Below, piece by piece: positions 29,707 through 37,360 of a stretch of 64,000 nucleotides of DNA. The stretch comes from Lederbergia sp. NSJ-179 (lineage in GTDB: Bacteria > Bacillota > Bacilli > Bacillales > Bacillaceae_C). The notes beneath the pieces were generated by a model. That model was given only the letters and a program-made list of their open reading frames with translations, had not been told where the DNA came from and did not search any database. The first letter of the stretch is position 1; every line of letters begins with the position of its first letter. Position numbers and translations under genes: made by a program. Where the stretch lies: NCBI RefSeq assembly GCF_022867885.1, contig NZ_JALIFP010000004.1, positions 62,001 through 126,000 on the forward strand, written 5' to 3'.

Positions 29707-30381
29707 ATGAAACGTATATTATATTTGTTTGTAGTCGCGTTATTAAGCTTAGGTATTGTAACAGCTTGTTCTTCAGACAAGGAATCTAACAATGGGACGA
29801 ATGATGATGCAAAGAATAGTGAAAAACAACAACCACCGGATAAAAGTAATAATAAGGAAGAGGACACTACCGATGAATCCGTCGAGAAACCAACTTCTGG
29901 AGACAATGATGAAAAAAAGGGAGATACATCTGCTGGAGATTTTGACGATCAAAAGGATTTAAAGCTTGGTGATACAGCAAAAATAGAAGATACGCTCGGT
30001 AAATCAGAAATTACTATTTCAGCGATAAAAGAAAAACCAGAAATAGATGGTGAATCATCATTATTAGACAAATTTTTAGTCGCAGAGGTTACTGTAAAAA
30101 ATATTGGAGAAAGTCCAATTAAGGCGGAGGACGTGATTGATTCCCTTCGACTAGCTGAGGAGTTAGAAACATCAGGTTCACCAGATGATTCTGAATTCTT
30201 TAAGAGTATTGATCGAATTGAAGGCACATTAGAACCAGGAAAAAAGATTGAAGGGCAGGCAGTGTTCGATGCTAGCGAATCTGATATACATTATATTTTC
30301 ATGGATATTGGATTAGTTGCTTCCGGAGCCGTGAAAAACCAAGCAATTTGGAGTATACAAAGTGATGAAGTAGAAAAATAA
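29707..30381 (+). CDS. Lipoprotein with C-terminal DUF4352-like domain
   Basis: A secreted lipoprotein of 224 residues: signal peptide 1-21 with lipobox GIVTAC, a long hydrophilic Asn/Asp/Glu/Lys-rich linker (about 22-80) and a C-terminal beta domain (about 85-220; ending in the usual DIGLVASGAVKNQAIWSI) of the type found in DUF4352 proteins. It would be anchored on the outer face of the membrane and reach into the wall through the linker. It lies 18 bp after the DUF5702 gene and is followed by two large palindromes before the next Tad gene. Confidence 0.75.
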   Translation: MKRILYLFVVALLSLGIVTACSSDKESNNGTNDDAKNSEKQQPPDKSNNKEEDTTDESVEKPTSGDNDEKKGDTSAGDFDDQKDLKLGDTAKIEDTLGKSEITISAIKEKPEIDGESSLLDKFLVAEVTVKNIGESPIKAEDVIDSLRLAEELETSGSPDDSEFFKSIDRIEGTLEPGKKIEGQAVFDASESDIHYIFMDIGLVASGAVKNQAIWSIQSDEVEK

Positions 30382-30385
30382 TCGA

Positions 30386-30419
30386 TTACAGTAAGGTGGA
30401 AATTTCCACCTTACTGTAA
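30386..30419. repeat. Perfect 34-bp palindrome inside the Tad operon
   Basis: The left arm TTACAGTAAGGTGGAAA is followed with no spacer by its exact reverse complement, 17 bp each. It begins 4 bp after the lipoprotein stop codon. There is no T-tract after it. Confidence 0.95.
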
Positions 30420-30420
30420 C

Positions 30421-30480
30421 TCAATCATTTATTCATGTAAGCACATAAGGCCTTAGTTGCTTATATGAATAAATGATTGA
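30421..30480. repeat. 22-bp-arm inverted repeat next to the palindrome
   Basis: Arms 30421-30442 and 30459-30480 (TCAATCATTTATTC... and its complement) match at 21 of 22 positions, the other being G-U in RNA, around a 16-nt loop that itself contains AAGGCCTT. No T-run follows. In mRNA this would be a very stable hairpin about 50 nt before the next gene. Confidence 0.92.
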
Positions 30481-30532
30481 TCGGAATGTAAGGTAATATA
30501 CCAAAGTGTTACTAGAGTAGGAGGTATGGTTC

Positions 30533-31102
30533 ATGAAAATGCAAAGATTTGCCAAAAAAGAGGATGGAAGCTTAACTTTGGAGGCTGCCATGGTCATGCC
30601 ATTCTTCTTATTATTCATTGTATTTTTGGCGACGATTATTCGAATTTCCGTTGTTGACATGGCATTAAGAACGGCGGTGAATGATACGACCGAAATGATC
30701 GCTACTCATGTTTATCCTGTTACACTTTTGGAGAATACGGCACGATCGGCATTAGATGAGAAAGTAAAGACCTATACAAAGGATACGGTTAATTTAGATC
30801 AGGTCACAGATTTGGCCAGCCGTTTATTATCCGAATTTGGGATTAATATAATGGATCATGTCAATGCAGTGGCAGGTACTGCATTAACTCCAATGGTCCG
30901 ATCTAATTTTGATAAGTCTATGGAAGATGGATTCTTTGATAAGGATCGATTAACAGTGGAGGTAGATGCCCCTTCTTCCTTTCGTCCGGGTGCATATATT
31001 GGAGTTACTGCTACCTATGAAGTCGGGATTACTGCTCCCTTTGTAAATAAAAAGATCAAACTACGAAAGAAAGCTTATGAAAGGCTTTGGTCCGGGGCAT
31101 AA
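30533..31102 (+). CDS. Second TadE/TadF-like pseudopilin
   Basis: A 189-residue protein with a pseudopilin start: KKEDG (Gly12) then SLTLE with Glu at +5, followed by a hydrophobic helix (about 18-42). The exported part (about 45-189) has no recognised domain. It is the third protein in the locus with a type IVb-like processing site. The ATG follows TAGGAGG. A long structured spacer separates it from the lipoprotein gene, so its expression may be set apart from the genes before it. Confidence 0.82.
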   Translation: MKMQRFAKKEDGSLTLEAAMVMPFFLLFIVFLATIIRISVVDMALRTAVNDTTEMIATHVYPVTLLENTARSALDEKVKTYTKDTVNLDQVTDLASRLLSEFGINIMDHVNAVAGTALTPMVRSNFDKSMEDGFFDKDRLTVEVDAPSSFRPGAYIGVTATYEVGITAPFVNKKIKLRKKAYERLWSGA

Positions 31103-31116
31103 GGAGAGGTTAAATT

Positions 31117-31641
31117 GTGGCACTAGAAATGTATGATTATGTTTTGTTTGTTTTTTTGCTCATCGCCTTTTTTTTTGATGTGAAATATAACCGACTACCA
31201 AATTGGTTAACAGTGTCTGGAATGACATTTGGGCTTCTTTATCATCTTATCACAAATGGTATGGATGGATTAATATTTTCAGTTGTTGGTTTATTAGTAG
31301 CGGGTATTATTTTTATTCTTTTATATATATTTCGAGCAATTGGAGCGGGGGACGCAAAGCTATTCGCTGCGATTGGTGCAATCGTTGGAGTAGAAATCAC
31401 CTTATATTTAACGATGTATTCTATTGTTTATGCAGCACTCATTGGTATTGTTATTTTATTATTCACAAAAACATTTTTGCGGAGACTGACGGATGCTTTT
31501 TTCACTTTAGTAAGTACGATCCTGTCAAAGGAATTGCAAATGCTAGAGGATTATAAAGTAACAAGAAGTACAAGATTCCCATTTATGTATGCGGTCATTC
31601 CGGCGGTGATCACAACGTATTATTATTATTTTCTTGCTTAA
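31117..31641 (+). CDS. Prepilin peptidase (TadV/CpaA, family A24)
   Basis: This membrane aspartic protease removes the leader of Flp and pseudopilins. The 174-residue protein has about five to six hydrophobic segments and the two catalytic aspartates: Asp21 in FFDVKYNRLPNWLT and Asp79 in GAGDAKL (the GxGD motif). It lacks the N-methylase half found in PilD, as TadV/CpaA enzymes do. The GTG start follows AAGGAGAGG. Four proteins in this locus are candidate substrates. Confidence 0.92.
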   Translation: MALEMYDYVLFVFLLIAFFFDVKYNRLPNWLTVSGMTFGLLYHLITNGMDGLIFSVVGLLVAGIIFILLYIFRAIGAGDAKLFAAIGAIVGVEITLYLTMYSIVYAALIGIVILLFTKTFLRRLTDAFFTLVSTILSKELQMLEDYKVTRSTRFPFMYAVIPAVITTYYYYFLA

Positions 31642-31695
31642 GACGTTAGAGGGAATGGCTGGATCATAAAAAGAATTATTCTAGGAGGAAAGCAA

Positions 31696-33372
31696 ATGCA
31701 AGAGATTTACGGAATCGAATACGATTTTCATAGTAAAAATGGCCATTATTTAAAATTTTTTAGAAAACAAGGAGAACAATTATCAGAGGAACAATTAATT
31801 CCTTTACATATAAGAATGATGGAATCGAATCAAATTCCTCATTTACTTTCTTTATCTGTAGAAGAATTGGATTTCCAGGTTCGATTATTTTATGATATTA
31901 CCTCCAAGCGAAATATCACGACTTACTTAAAAAATCATCGTATCACTTCATTTGATTTTTATCAGCTATTTATTCAAATCATTACGACACTAGAGCAAAG
32001 TAAACTATATATGCTTAATGAAGAGCATTATATTTTACAAGAGGATTTTATATACATTGGAAAGGAAATTAGAGATCTATCTCTAACATATTTACCGATT
32101 AAAATGATTGACAAACAAGCTTCAACGCTCGAAGAATTAAAGAAATTAATCGCCCGTATTGTCAATCAAGTTGAGAGTCTTCAAGGTAGCGAGAAAAAGC
32201 ATATTGAGCAATATATTGCTGATCCAGCTTTCAGCTTAGTTGGTTTAAAAGAATTACTATTGGAATTACAGCAATTACGTCCGTATCCACAACAACAAGG
32301 AAATTATGGACAGCCTTATCAGGATCAAATGTTTGTGGGAAATCAACAACCCTATCCGTCCATTCATTCTAATGACCCACAACAAATGAATAGCCAAGAG
32401 CAGCAAACGCAGGCTCAGGTGCAGACGAATCAAGTCGTTTCGGAATCCGTGAAGAAGAAATCGAAAAAGAAGTCCAAGACGAAAAAAAAGCAAAACTTTT
32501 TGGATACATTAAACCTTACACAAAGACAAAAAGTTTATATTTTTGTGCTTGGTTTATTATCCTTGGTGATTGTATGGAAGGTCTTCGAAGCGATACCGAA
32601 TCAAATTATGCTTATTGTGAGTGGGATTTTAACAGTTTTAATAGTTACAGTTATGCTGATCTTCATCCTATATCGTCCGAAACAGCTAGTAGACAACTCA
32701 GGGGAGGAAGAAGCAGCGGCAGCAAGGGATGCTCAAGGGTCGATGAATGGGAATCCTTTTCAACAACAAATGGCCTATGGAACTCAGCAGCAGCCAGTGT
32801 ACGGAACACAACAAAATCAAAGGTATACCACCACATATGGGCAGTCTCAAGAGACGGCAATGCCAAAGTCGCAATCTCCTGTTCAAGGAACAGCAAGCAA
32901 ATTTGACCCTCAAGAAAAAGCTATCGATGGAGGGACAACCGTTGTCCAAAAGGCTGTAGAAGATTTTCCAGCACAACCTTCATTTTCATTAGATACGAAT
33001 CTCTTAGTGGATAATGATGATACGGTTTTATTAGAGGAAGAGGATAACAGTGATTCTTATGAGCAGCAACAACAGAAGGCTCTATTAGAAATTGAACGCA
33101 ATGGGATAACAGAAACCATTCCCCTTTCTGGGACTCATTTCACGATTGGCAGAAATGAATCAACGGTTACATATGTAGAGGAAAGTGTTGGCGTTTCTAG
33201 GGTGCATCTAGAAATAGTCAAAATGGATGATCATTATGGTGTGAAAGATTTAGGTTCAAGAAATGGTACGAAGTTAAATGGAGAGTCACTCGTCCCTTAT
33301 AAAATTTATGCCCTAAATCACGAGGACATTCTCTCTATAGGTAAAGTCGAATATCATTTCAAGTGGGAGTAA
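31696..33372 (+). CDS. Membrane protein with N-terminal DUF6382 and C-terminal FHA domain
   Basis: A 558-residue signalling protein. Residues about 1-195 match the DUF6382 type. A Gln-rich and Lys-rich linker follows (about 196-270), then two membrane segments (about 280-317), a second Gln/Gly/Thr-rich linker, and an FHA domain (about 470-555) with FTIGRNESTVTY, VSRVHLEIV and DLGSRNGTKLNG. FHA domains bind phosphothreonine peptides, so it probably reads the output of the kinase three genes downstream. Both ends would lie in the cytoplasm. The N-terminal domain has the sequence layout of the EssB pseudokinase (an inferred resemblance). Confidence 0.85.
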   Translation: MQEIYGIEYDFHSKNGHYLKFFRKQGEQLSEEQLIPLHIRMMESNQIPHLLSLSVEELDFQVRLFYDITSKRNITTYLKNHRITSFDFYQLFIQIITTLEQSKLYMLNEEHYILQEDFIYIGKEIRDLSLTYLPIKMIDKQASTLEELKKLIARIVNQVESLQGSEKKHIEQYIADPAFSLVGLKELLLELQQLRPYPQQQGNYGQPYQDQMFVGNQQPYPSIHSNDPQQMNSQEQQTQAQVQTNQVVSESVKKKSKKKSKTKKKQNFLDTLNLTQRQKVYIFVLGLLSLVIVWKVFEAIPNQIMLIVSGILTVLIVTVMLIFILYRPKQLVDNSGEEEAAAARDAQGSMNGNPFQQQMAYGTQQQPVYGTQQNQRYTTTYGQSQETAMPKSQSPVQGTASKFDPQEKAIDGGTTVVQKAVEDFPAQPSFSLDTNLLVDNDDTVLLEEEDNSDSYEQQQQKALLEIERNGITETIPLSGTHFTIGRNESTVTYVEESVGVSRVHLEIVKMDDHYGVKDLGSRNGTKLNGESLVPYKIYALNHEDILSIGKVEYHFKWE

Positions 33373-33378
33373 AGATCG

Positions 33379-34314
33379 ATGACTTCTAAGCAAAATTGGC
33401 AAATAGGCATCTCGACTGACACAGGTCCGATTAAAAAGCGAAATGAAGATTCCTATTATATGAAACTCATTGAAGATCTAGAAGGACATGAATTAATGCT
33501 TGTCGCCATTGCAGATGGTATGGGAGGCTATAAAGCAGGTGATATGGCCAGCCGAATAGTCATCAGTATGCTAGATCAGTGGTGGGAGAAAAGTATAAGA
33601 AAGCTTTTGAAGAAAAAGGATTGCTTGCAAAGAATTATTAAAGATATGAATCGAATTTTCGTTCGGGCAAATGAAAGATTAGTACAAATGGACCGCAAAG
33701 TTGGTACAACCCTTTCTGTTTTATTTTTATATAAAGGCCGTTATGCCATCTGCCATGTTGGCGATAGTCGAATTTATCAAATAAAAGGCGGCCAAATTGG
33801 TTTTCAAAACTTTTTTCGGGCGAAGGAGCTAGAAAAAGGGTTGGATTTTTTACATGAACAGCATACAGAAGCACTAGAGATGGATGTGGAAATGGTGCAA
33901 TTAACAGAGGACCACTCATGGGTTGAGCAACAAATTAAGAGAGGGAATCTGACCATCGAAGAAGCAAGGAAACATCGAAAGCGTAATGTCCTCACGCAAT
34001 GTTTAGGGATTGAAAATGGTGTCCAACCTTCGGTACAAATGGGTTTTTACCAATCAAGCGATTTATTTTTATTATGTAGTGATGGTTTTTATTCTATGTT
34101 CTCTAATGAGGAAATTACAGAAACCATTCTCGGGTTAGAGAAGGAAAATAGGAATTTGCAAACATTATCGGAGTATTTAGTCAAACTCGCTAAGTATTCT
34201 GGAACTCGAGATAATATTACGGTCATTTTATTAAGGAATATTATGAAAGAGGATTTACAAGCGAAAGAGCGGGAAAAGGGCAAGCTTTTATCCCTGTTTA
34301 AAAAAAAACGGTGA
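33379..34314 (+). CDS. PP2C-family protein phosphatase
   Basis: A cytoplasmic Ser/Thr phosphatase of 311 residues, expected to reverse the action of the neighbouring kinase. Metal-binding PP2C motifs are visible: KRNEDSY (Asp24), IADGMGGYKAGD, GTTLSVLFL, CHVGDSRIY, LLCSDGFYSM and GTRDNITVIL. Compared with B. subtilis PrpC it has an insertion of about 35 residues between GDSRIY and TEDHSWV. The start lies 6 bp after the FHA gene stop, and the kinase gene begins 12 bp after its end. Confidence 0.92.
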   Translation: MTSKQNWQIGISTDTGPIKKRNEDSYYMKLIEDLEGHELMLVAIADGMGGYKAGDMASRIVISMLDQWWEKSIRKLLKKKDCLQRIIKDMNRIFVRANERLVQMDRKVGTTLSVLFLYKGRYAICHVGDSRIYQIKGGQIGFQNFFRAKELEKGLDFLHEQHTEALEMDVEMVQLTEDHSWVEQQIKRGNLTIEEARKHRKRNVLTQCLGIENGVQPSVQMGFYQSSDLFLLCSDGFYSMFSNEEITETILGLEKENRNLQTLSEYLVKLAKYSGTRDNITVILLRNIMKEDLQAKEREKGKLLSLFKKKR

Positions 34315-34326
34315 GGCGTATAAAAT

Positions 34327-35247
34327 ATGGCCAGGCATAATATTCGTTTGGAAAGTGGCGATATTGTAAGGGGAAAATATGAAATTGTTCATGAAATAGG
34401 TTCTGGTGGGATGTCTGTCGTCTATTTAGCGAAGGAATTGGCAAATGAAAAGCAGTTATGGGCGATTAAAGTAGCTGATATGGAAAATAAAATTTCAAAA
34501 CGATTATTTTCAGAGGCAAAAATTCTCAGTGAGTTGGATCATCCATCCTTGCCACAGATTGCTGATTTCTTTTCCTCCAGTGATAGCCAGTATTTCTTTC
34601 TTGTCATGGAATATGTGAATGGTAAGTCACTTTACGAAATCTTCGAACATAATCAAAAATATTTAGACCAATCAACCATTATTGAAATTGGGATCCAAAT
34701 TTGCGATGTGTTGCATTATTTACACACATTACATCCAGCACCGGTTGTTTATCGTGATCTAAAGCCAGCTAATATTATGATTGCAGGTGATGGACAGATC
34801 AAGTTGATTGATTTTGGGATTGCACGCAGATTTGTTCACGATCAAGTGAAGGATACACTGCAAATTGGCACAGTCGGTTTTGCGGCGCCGGAGCAGTTTG
34901 AAAGAAAACAATCTGATACAAGAACAGATCTATTCTCATTAGGTGCTTTATTATATTATTTATTGACTGGTGGTAAGTATGTTTATATTACACAAGAGCC
35001 TGTCCAAGTTTATCGAAAGTCTATCTCAAGAAAGCTAAGAAAATGTGTGCAACTATTAGTGGAAAAATCACCAGAGAAACGAATTCAATCTGCTGAGGAA
35101 GTCAAGCAATATTTAATGATGGCACAAGAGGAGATTGCGAAAACTGCTAAAGCACCTTTTCGTAAAATAAATGTACGAATTCATTATGTCGTTTCAATTC
35201 TTGTTTTTATAGGAGTAATCGTTTATATCATCCTTGATCAACTGTAA
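34327..35247 (+). CDS. Ser/Thr protein kinase with C-terminal membrane anchor
   Basis: An apparently active Hanks-type kinase of 306 residues: glycine loop GSGGMSVVY (25-33), Lys48 in AIKVA, catalytic Asp144 in YRDLKPANIM, Asp162 in DFGIARRF and the APEQF activation-segment motif. A single hydrophobic helix (about 283-303) ends the protein, so there is no PASTA or other extracellular sensor, unlike PrkC. Tightly packed with PP2C, FHA and pseudokinase genes, it most likely regulates the Tad pilus machine, although a target is not shown by sequence. Confidence 0.92.
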   Translation: MARHNIRLESGDIVRGKYEIVHEIGSGGMSVVYLAKELANEKQLWAIKVADMENKISKRLFSEAKILSELDHPSLPQIADFFSSSDSQYFFLVMEYVNGKSLYEIFEHNQKYLDQSTIIEIGIQICDVLHYLHTLHPAPVVYRDLKPANIMIAGDGQIKLIDFGIARRFVHDQVKDTLQIGTVGFAAPEQFERKQSDTRTDLFSLGALLYYLLTGGKYVYITQEPVQVYRKSISRKLRKCVQLLVEKSPEKRIQSAEEVKQYLMMAQEEIAKTAKAPFRKINVRIHYVVSILVFIGVIVYIILDQL

Positions 35248-35281
35248 GTATAGATAAAATGATAGAGTGGGAGGTAAGGTG

Positions 35282-36766
35282 ATGACAGATAGGGTCGATT
35301 TACCTTATGGTGTTTTAAAGGAAAATGATGAGGAGATTATCATTGAAATTCCTTTAACATTTACGAAGGCACAAGAAGAAGAACAGTTAAGTGAACTATC
35401 GAAAAAGGATCCGTTGTTTTTCGACTGTGAGCGCCAAGAAATTAGAGGAGAGCACATTTATTTATATTATCCGTTGCCAGAAGGTTTTAAAAAACTTCAT
35501 GTATATAAAGATGCCAATCTAGCTTTACAAAAAAGAATCTCCAAAAATATTATAAAAATACAAAGAATTCAAGGGACACAATTTACAACCTATCTAGATC
35601 CTAATAATATTTATTGTAACCAGGCTGGCGAAGTGAAATTTGTCTATCGCGGAATTCGTTCTGTTTTGCCGCCGGAGCAAGAGGATGGGAAGGAATTTGT
35701 CTTTAGAATAAAATGCTTGATTTTGTCCATTTTTACCGGTATCTCGTTTAATGAGTTAATCAATAAAACATTACCCAATATTCCGATTGATCAACCATGG
35801 ATTGAAGAGATTGGAAAGGCTAAGTCATTAGCGGAAATTGATCAGGTGTTATCCGTCGAGGGAGATGAGCCTCGGGAAAAACAAATTCACGCACGAACGA
35901 ATCATTCAGGGCAGAGTAAGTCAAAAAATCAACAGGGAAAACGGACATCCCCGTTGTCAACCAATCAGGAAAAGTCAAAAAACCTGGAATCACAGGGCAA
36001 CAAAAAGCAACGTACGGAAGTCTTTTATAAACGGAAATGGTTTGTCGCTTTAGGGTTTTTAATCATTGGTTTGCTAATGGGTGCGACCATTATTCAATAT
36101 ATGAAGGTAAAGCCTTATGAGCATGCACTCATGTCCAATCATCAAAATAAGCTTACGTTAAAAAAGGAATTGGAAGAATCGAAACAGGCTTATGCAGAGC
36201 AGTCCAAGTTGTTATCAGCCTATCAGCATTTAGCTATCGGCGAGGTAGACGAGGCGATGAAATATTTCAAAGACAAAAATCAATTATCCCCAGATGAATT
36301 GAAAGTAGTTACGAACTATTATATAAAGCAAAATACACCAGCAAGCTTGAAAAAGGCAGCCGAACTTGATTCGGAATCGCATCCAACCGTTGCCGAAAAA
36401 CTTGCGGCCTTAAAATCAGAAGAAGCAAATAAAGTTCTTGCTTCCCTTCAATCTGAATCAGCGAATGTGAAAATCGAACAGGCATGGCTAAAAAAAGAAT
36501 ACGAGCAAGTCATTAATCTTTATAATGAGTCATTAAAAGATCAACCGCGGGCAAAAACCTTAGCAGCTAATAGTTATTATCATTTGAAGAAATTGGCAGA
36601 TGCGATGAAATTGGCTAAGGAAACAAAAGATATTCCTTTACAAATATCCATTAAGACGGAGGAGAAAAAGGCGACTGAAGCGAATAAAAAATTAGATAAA
36701 AAGAAAAAGGAAGAACAGGTAAAGGCGATCGATAAAGAAATTGCCGCATTGAAGAAGGCACAATAG
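35282..36766 (+). CDS. EssB/YukC-like pseudokinase membrane protein
   Basis: A 494-residue protein with the architecture of EssB/YukC, a core membrane part of Firmicutes type VII secretion. Residues about 1-190 form a kinase-like domain without catalytic residues (for example FTTYLDPNNIYCNQAGEVKF then RGIRSVLPPEQ, the conserved EssB region). A charged linker (191-250), one membrane helix (about 253-273) and a helical exterior domain (about 280-494, TPR-like, ending in Lys/Glu coiled coil) follow. The ATG at 35282 is chosen because GGGAGG is 7 bases before it. No EssC, EsaA or WXG100 gene is in the window. It is the last gene of the Tad operon. Confidence 0.78.
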   Translation: MTDRVDLPYGVLKENDEEIIIEIPLTFTKAQEEEQLSELSKKDPLFFDCERQEIRGEHIYLYYPLPEGFKKLHVYKDANLALQKRISKNIIKIQRIQGTQFTTYLDPNNIYCNQAGEVKFVYRGIRSVLPPEQEDGKEFVFRIKCLILSIFTGISFNELINKTLPNIPIDQPWIEEIGKAKSLAEIDQVLSVEGDEPREKQIHARTNHSGQSKSKNQQGKRTSPLSTNQEKSKNLESQGNKKQRTEVFYKRKWFVALGFLIIGLLMGATIIQYMKVKPYEHALMSNHQNKLTLKKELEESKQAYAEQSKLLSAYQHLAIGEVDEAMKYFKDKNQLSPDELKVVTNYYIKQNTPASLKKAAELDSESHPTVAEKLAALKSEEANKVLASLQSESANVKIEQAWLKKEYEQVINLYNESLKDQPRAKTLAANSYYHLKKLADAMKLAKETKDIPLQISIKTEEKKATEANKKLDKKKKEEQVKAIDKEIAALKKAQ

Positions 36767-36782
36767 AAAATATATAATTATC

Positions 36783-36846
36783 AGAAACGATAAACGCTAA
36801 GGATCAAAGGCTAATACGCGACAACAGTCGCCACGCCTTTGTGACC
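36783..36846 (-). repeat. Dispersed palindromic repeat, copy B
   Basis: The core 36801-36846 runs from GGATCAAAGGCTAA to CCACGCCTTTGTGACC, the reverse complement of copies A and C. It is preceded by AGAAACGATAA, also found in partial copy D. It lies in the spacer after the last Tad gene and could form a hairpin that ends the transcript, though no T-tract follows. Confidence 0.8.
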
Positions 36847-36915
36847 TGCGTTCAGCAGACCTCCATTGGTATACAGGTATTAAATAAATGTAACAATAAG
36901 GAAGATGAATCAATC

Positions 36916-37158
36916 ATGGACATTATTTTTTACACAAGAAAGCAATGCGGACTTTGTCTGGATGCGAAAAATATTCTACTTTTACTACAACACGAATATC
37001 CCATACATATAATTGAAAGGGATATAGATACAAATGAGGAATGGACAGAAAAATATGGGTTAATGATTCCTGTTATCGAAATGGATGGAGAAATACTCCA
37101 ATATGGGTCAATCGATTTACTTCAATTGGAAGAAAAAATAAAATTTGAATTGCTATAG
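36916..37158 (+). CDS. Glutaredoxin-like thiol protein
   Basis: An 80-residue thioredoxin-fold protein beginning MDIIFYTRKQCGLC, with the redox motif CGLC and a cis-Pro region MIPVIEMDGEIL. It belongs to the small glutaredoxin-family (DUF836-like) proteins commonly found just before cggR in Bacillus. The start is set at 36916 because upstream in-frame codons have no family similarity; AAGGA lies about 12 bases before it, a long spacing. The partner and substrate are unknown. Confidence 0.8.
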   Translation: MDIIFYTRKQCGLCLDAKNILLLLQHEYPIHIIERDIDTNEEWTEKYGLMIPVIEMDGEILQYGSIDLLQLEEKIKFELL

Positions 37159-37239
37159 GTTTAGGGGAGTGGTAAAATAAAAATGTGGTTGTTGGGTCTT
37201 TATATATCCAAGTGGGACAAAAAGGGTCCGTCGTTAAAA

Positions 37240-37268
37240 TTGATTCACAACCGACACAATGCTACAAT
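37240..37268 (+). promoter_or_regulatory. Promoter of cggR-gapA
   Basis: TTGATT and TACAAT are 17 bp apart, about 35 bp before the CggR operator and 92 bp before cggR. The operator downstream of the start point matches the B. subtilis arrangement. Confidence 0.65.
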
Positions 37269-37302
37269 AAAATTACTGCTAATCCTATTTTTGTATTAAG
37301 AT

Positions 37303-37338
37303 TGGGACGTAATATGTCTTTGTGGGACAATTGGCGAC
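37303..37338 (+). promoter_or_regulatory. CggR operator
   Basis: TGGGAC-N6-TGTC-N4-TGGGAC-N6-CGAC matches the B. subtilis CggR site CGGGAC-N6-TGTC-N4-CGGGAC-N6-TGTC at nearly every defined base. A further half-site-like GGGAC-N6-GTCC lies upstream at about 37214-37228. CggR bound here blocks transcription of the glycolytic genes until fructose-1,6-bisphosphate is present. Confidence 0.9.
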
Positions 37339-37360
37339 CTTCTGGTAAAGGAGCAAAAAC

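Noticed and set aside
35282..36766. Evidence for a full type VII secretion locus
   Set aside because: Only an EssB-like gene is present; no EssC/YukB ATPase, EsaA, EsaB/YukD or WXG100 gene was seen nearby.
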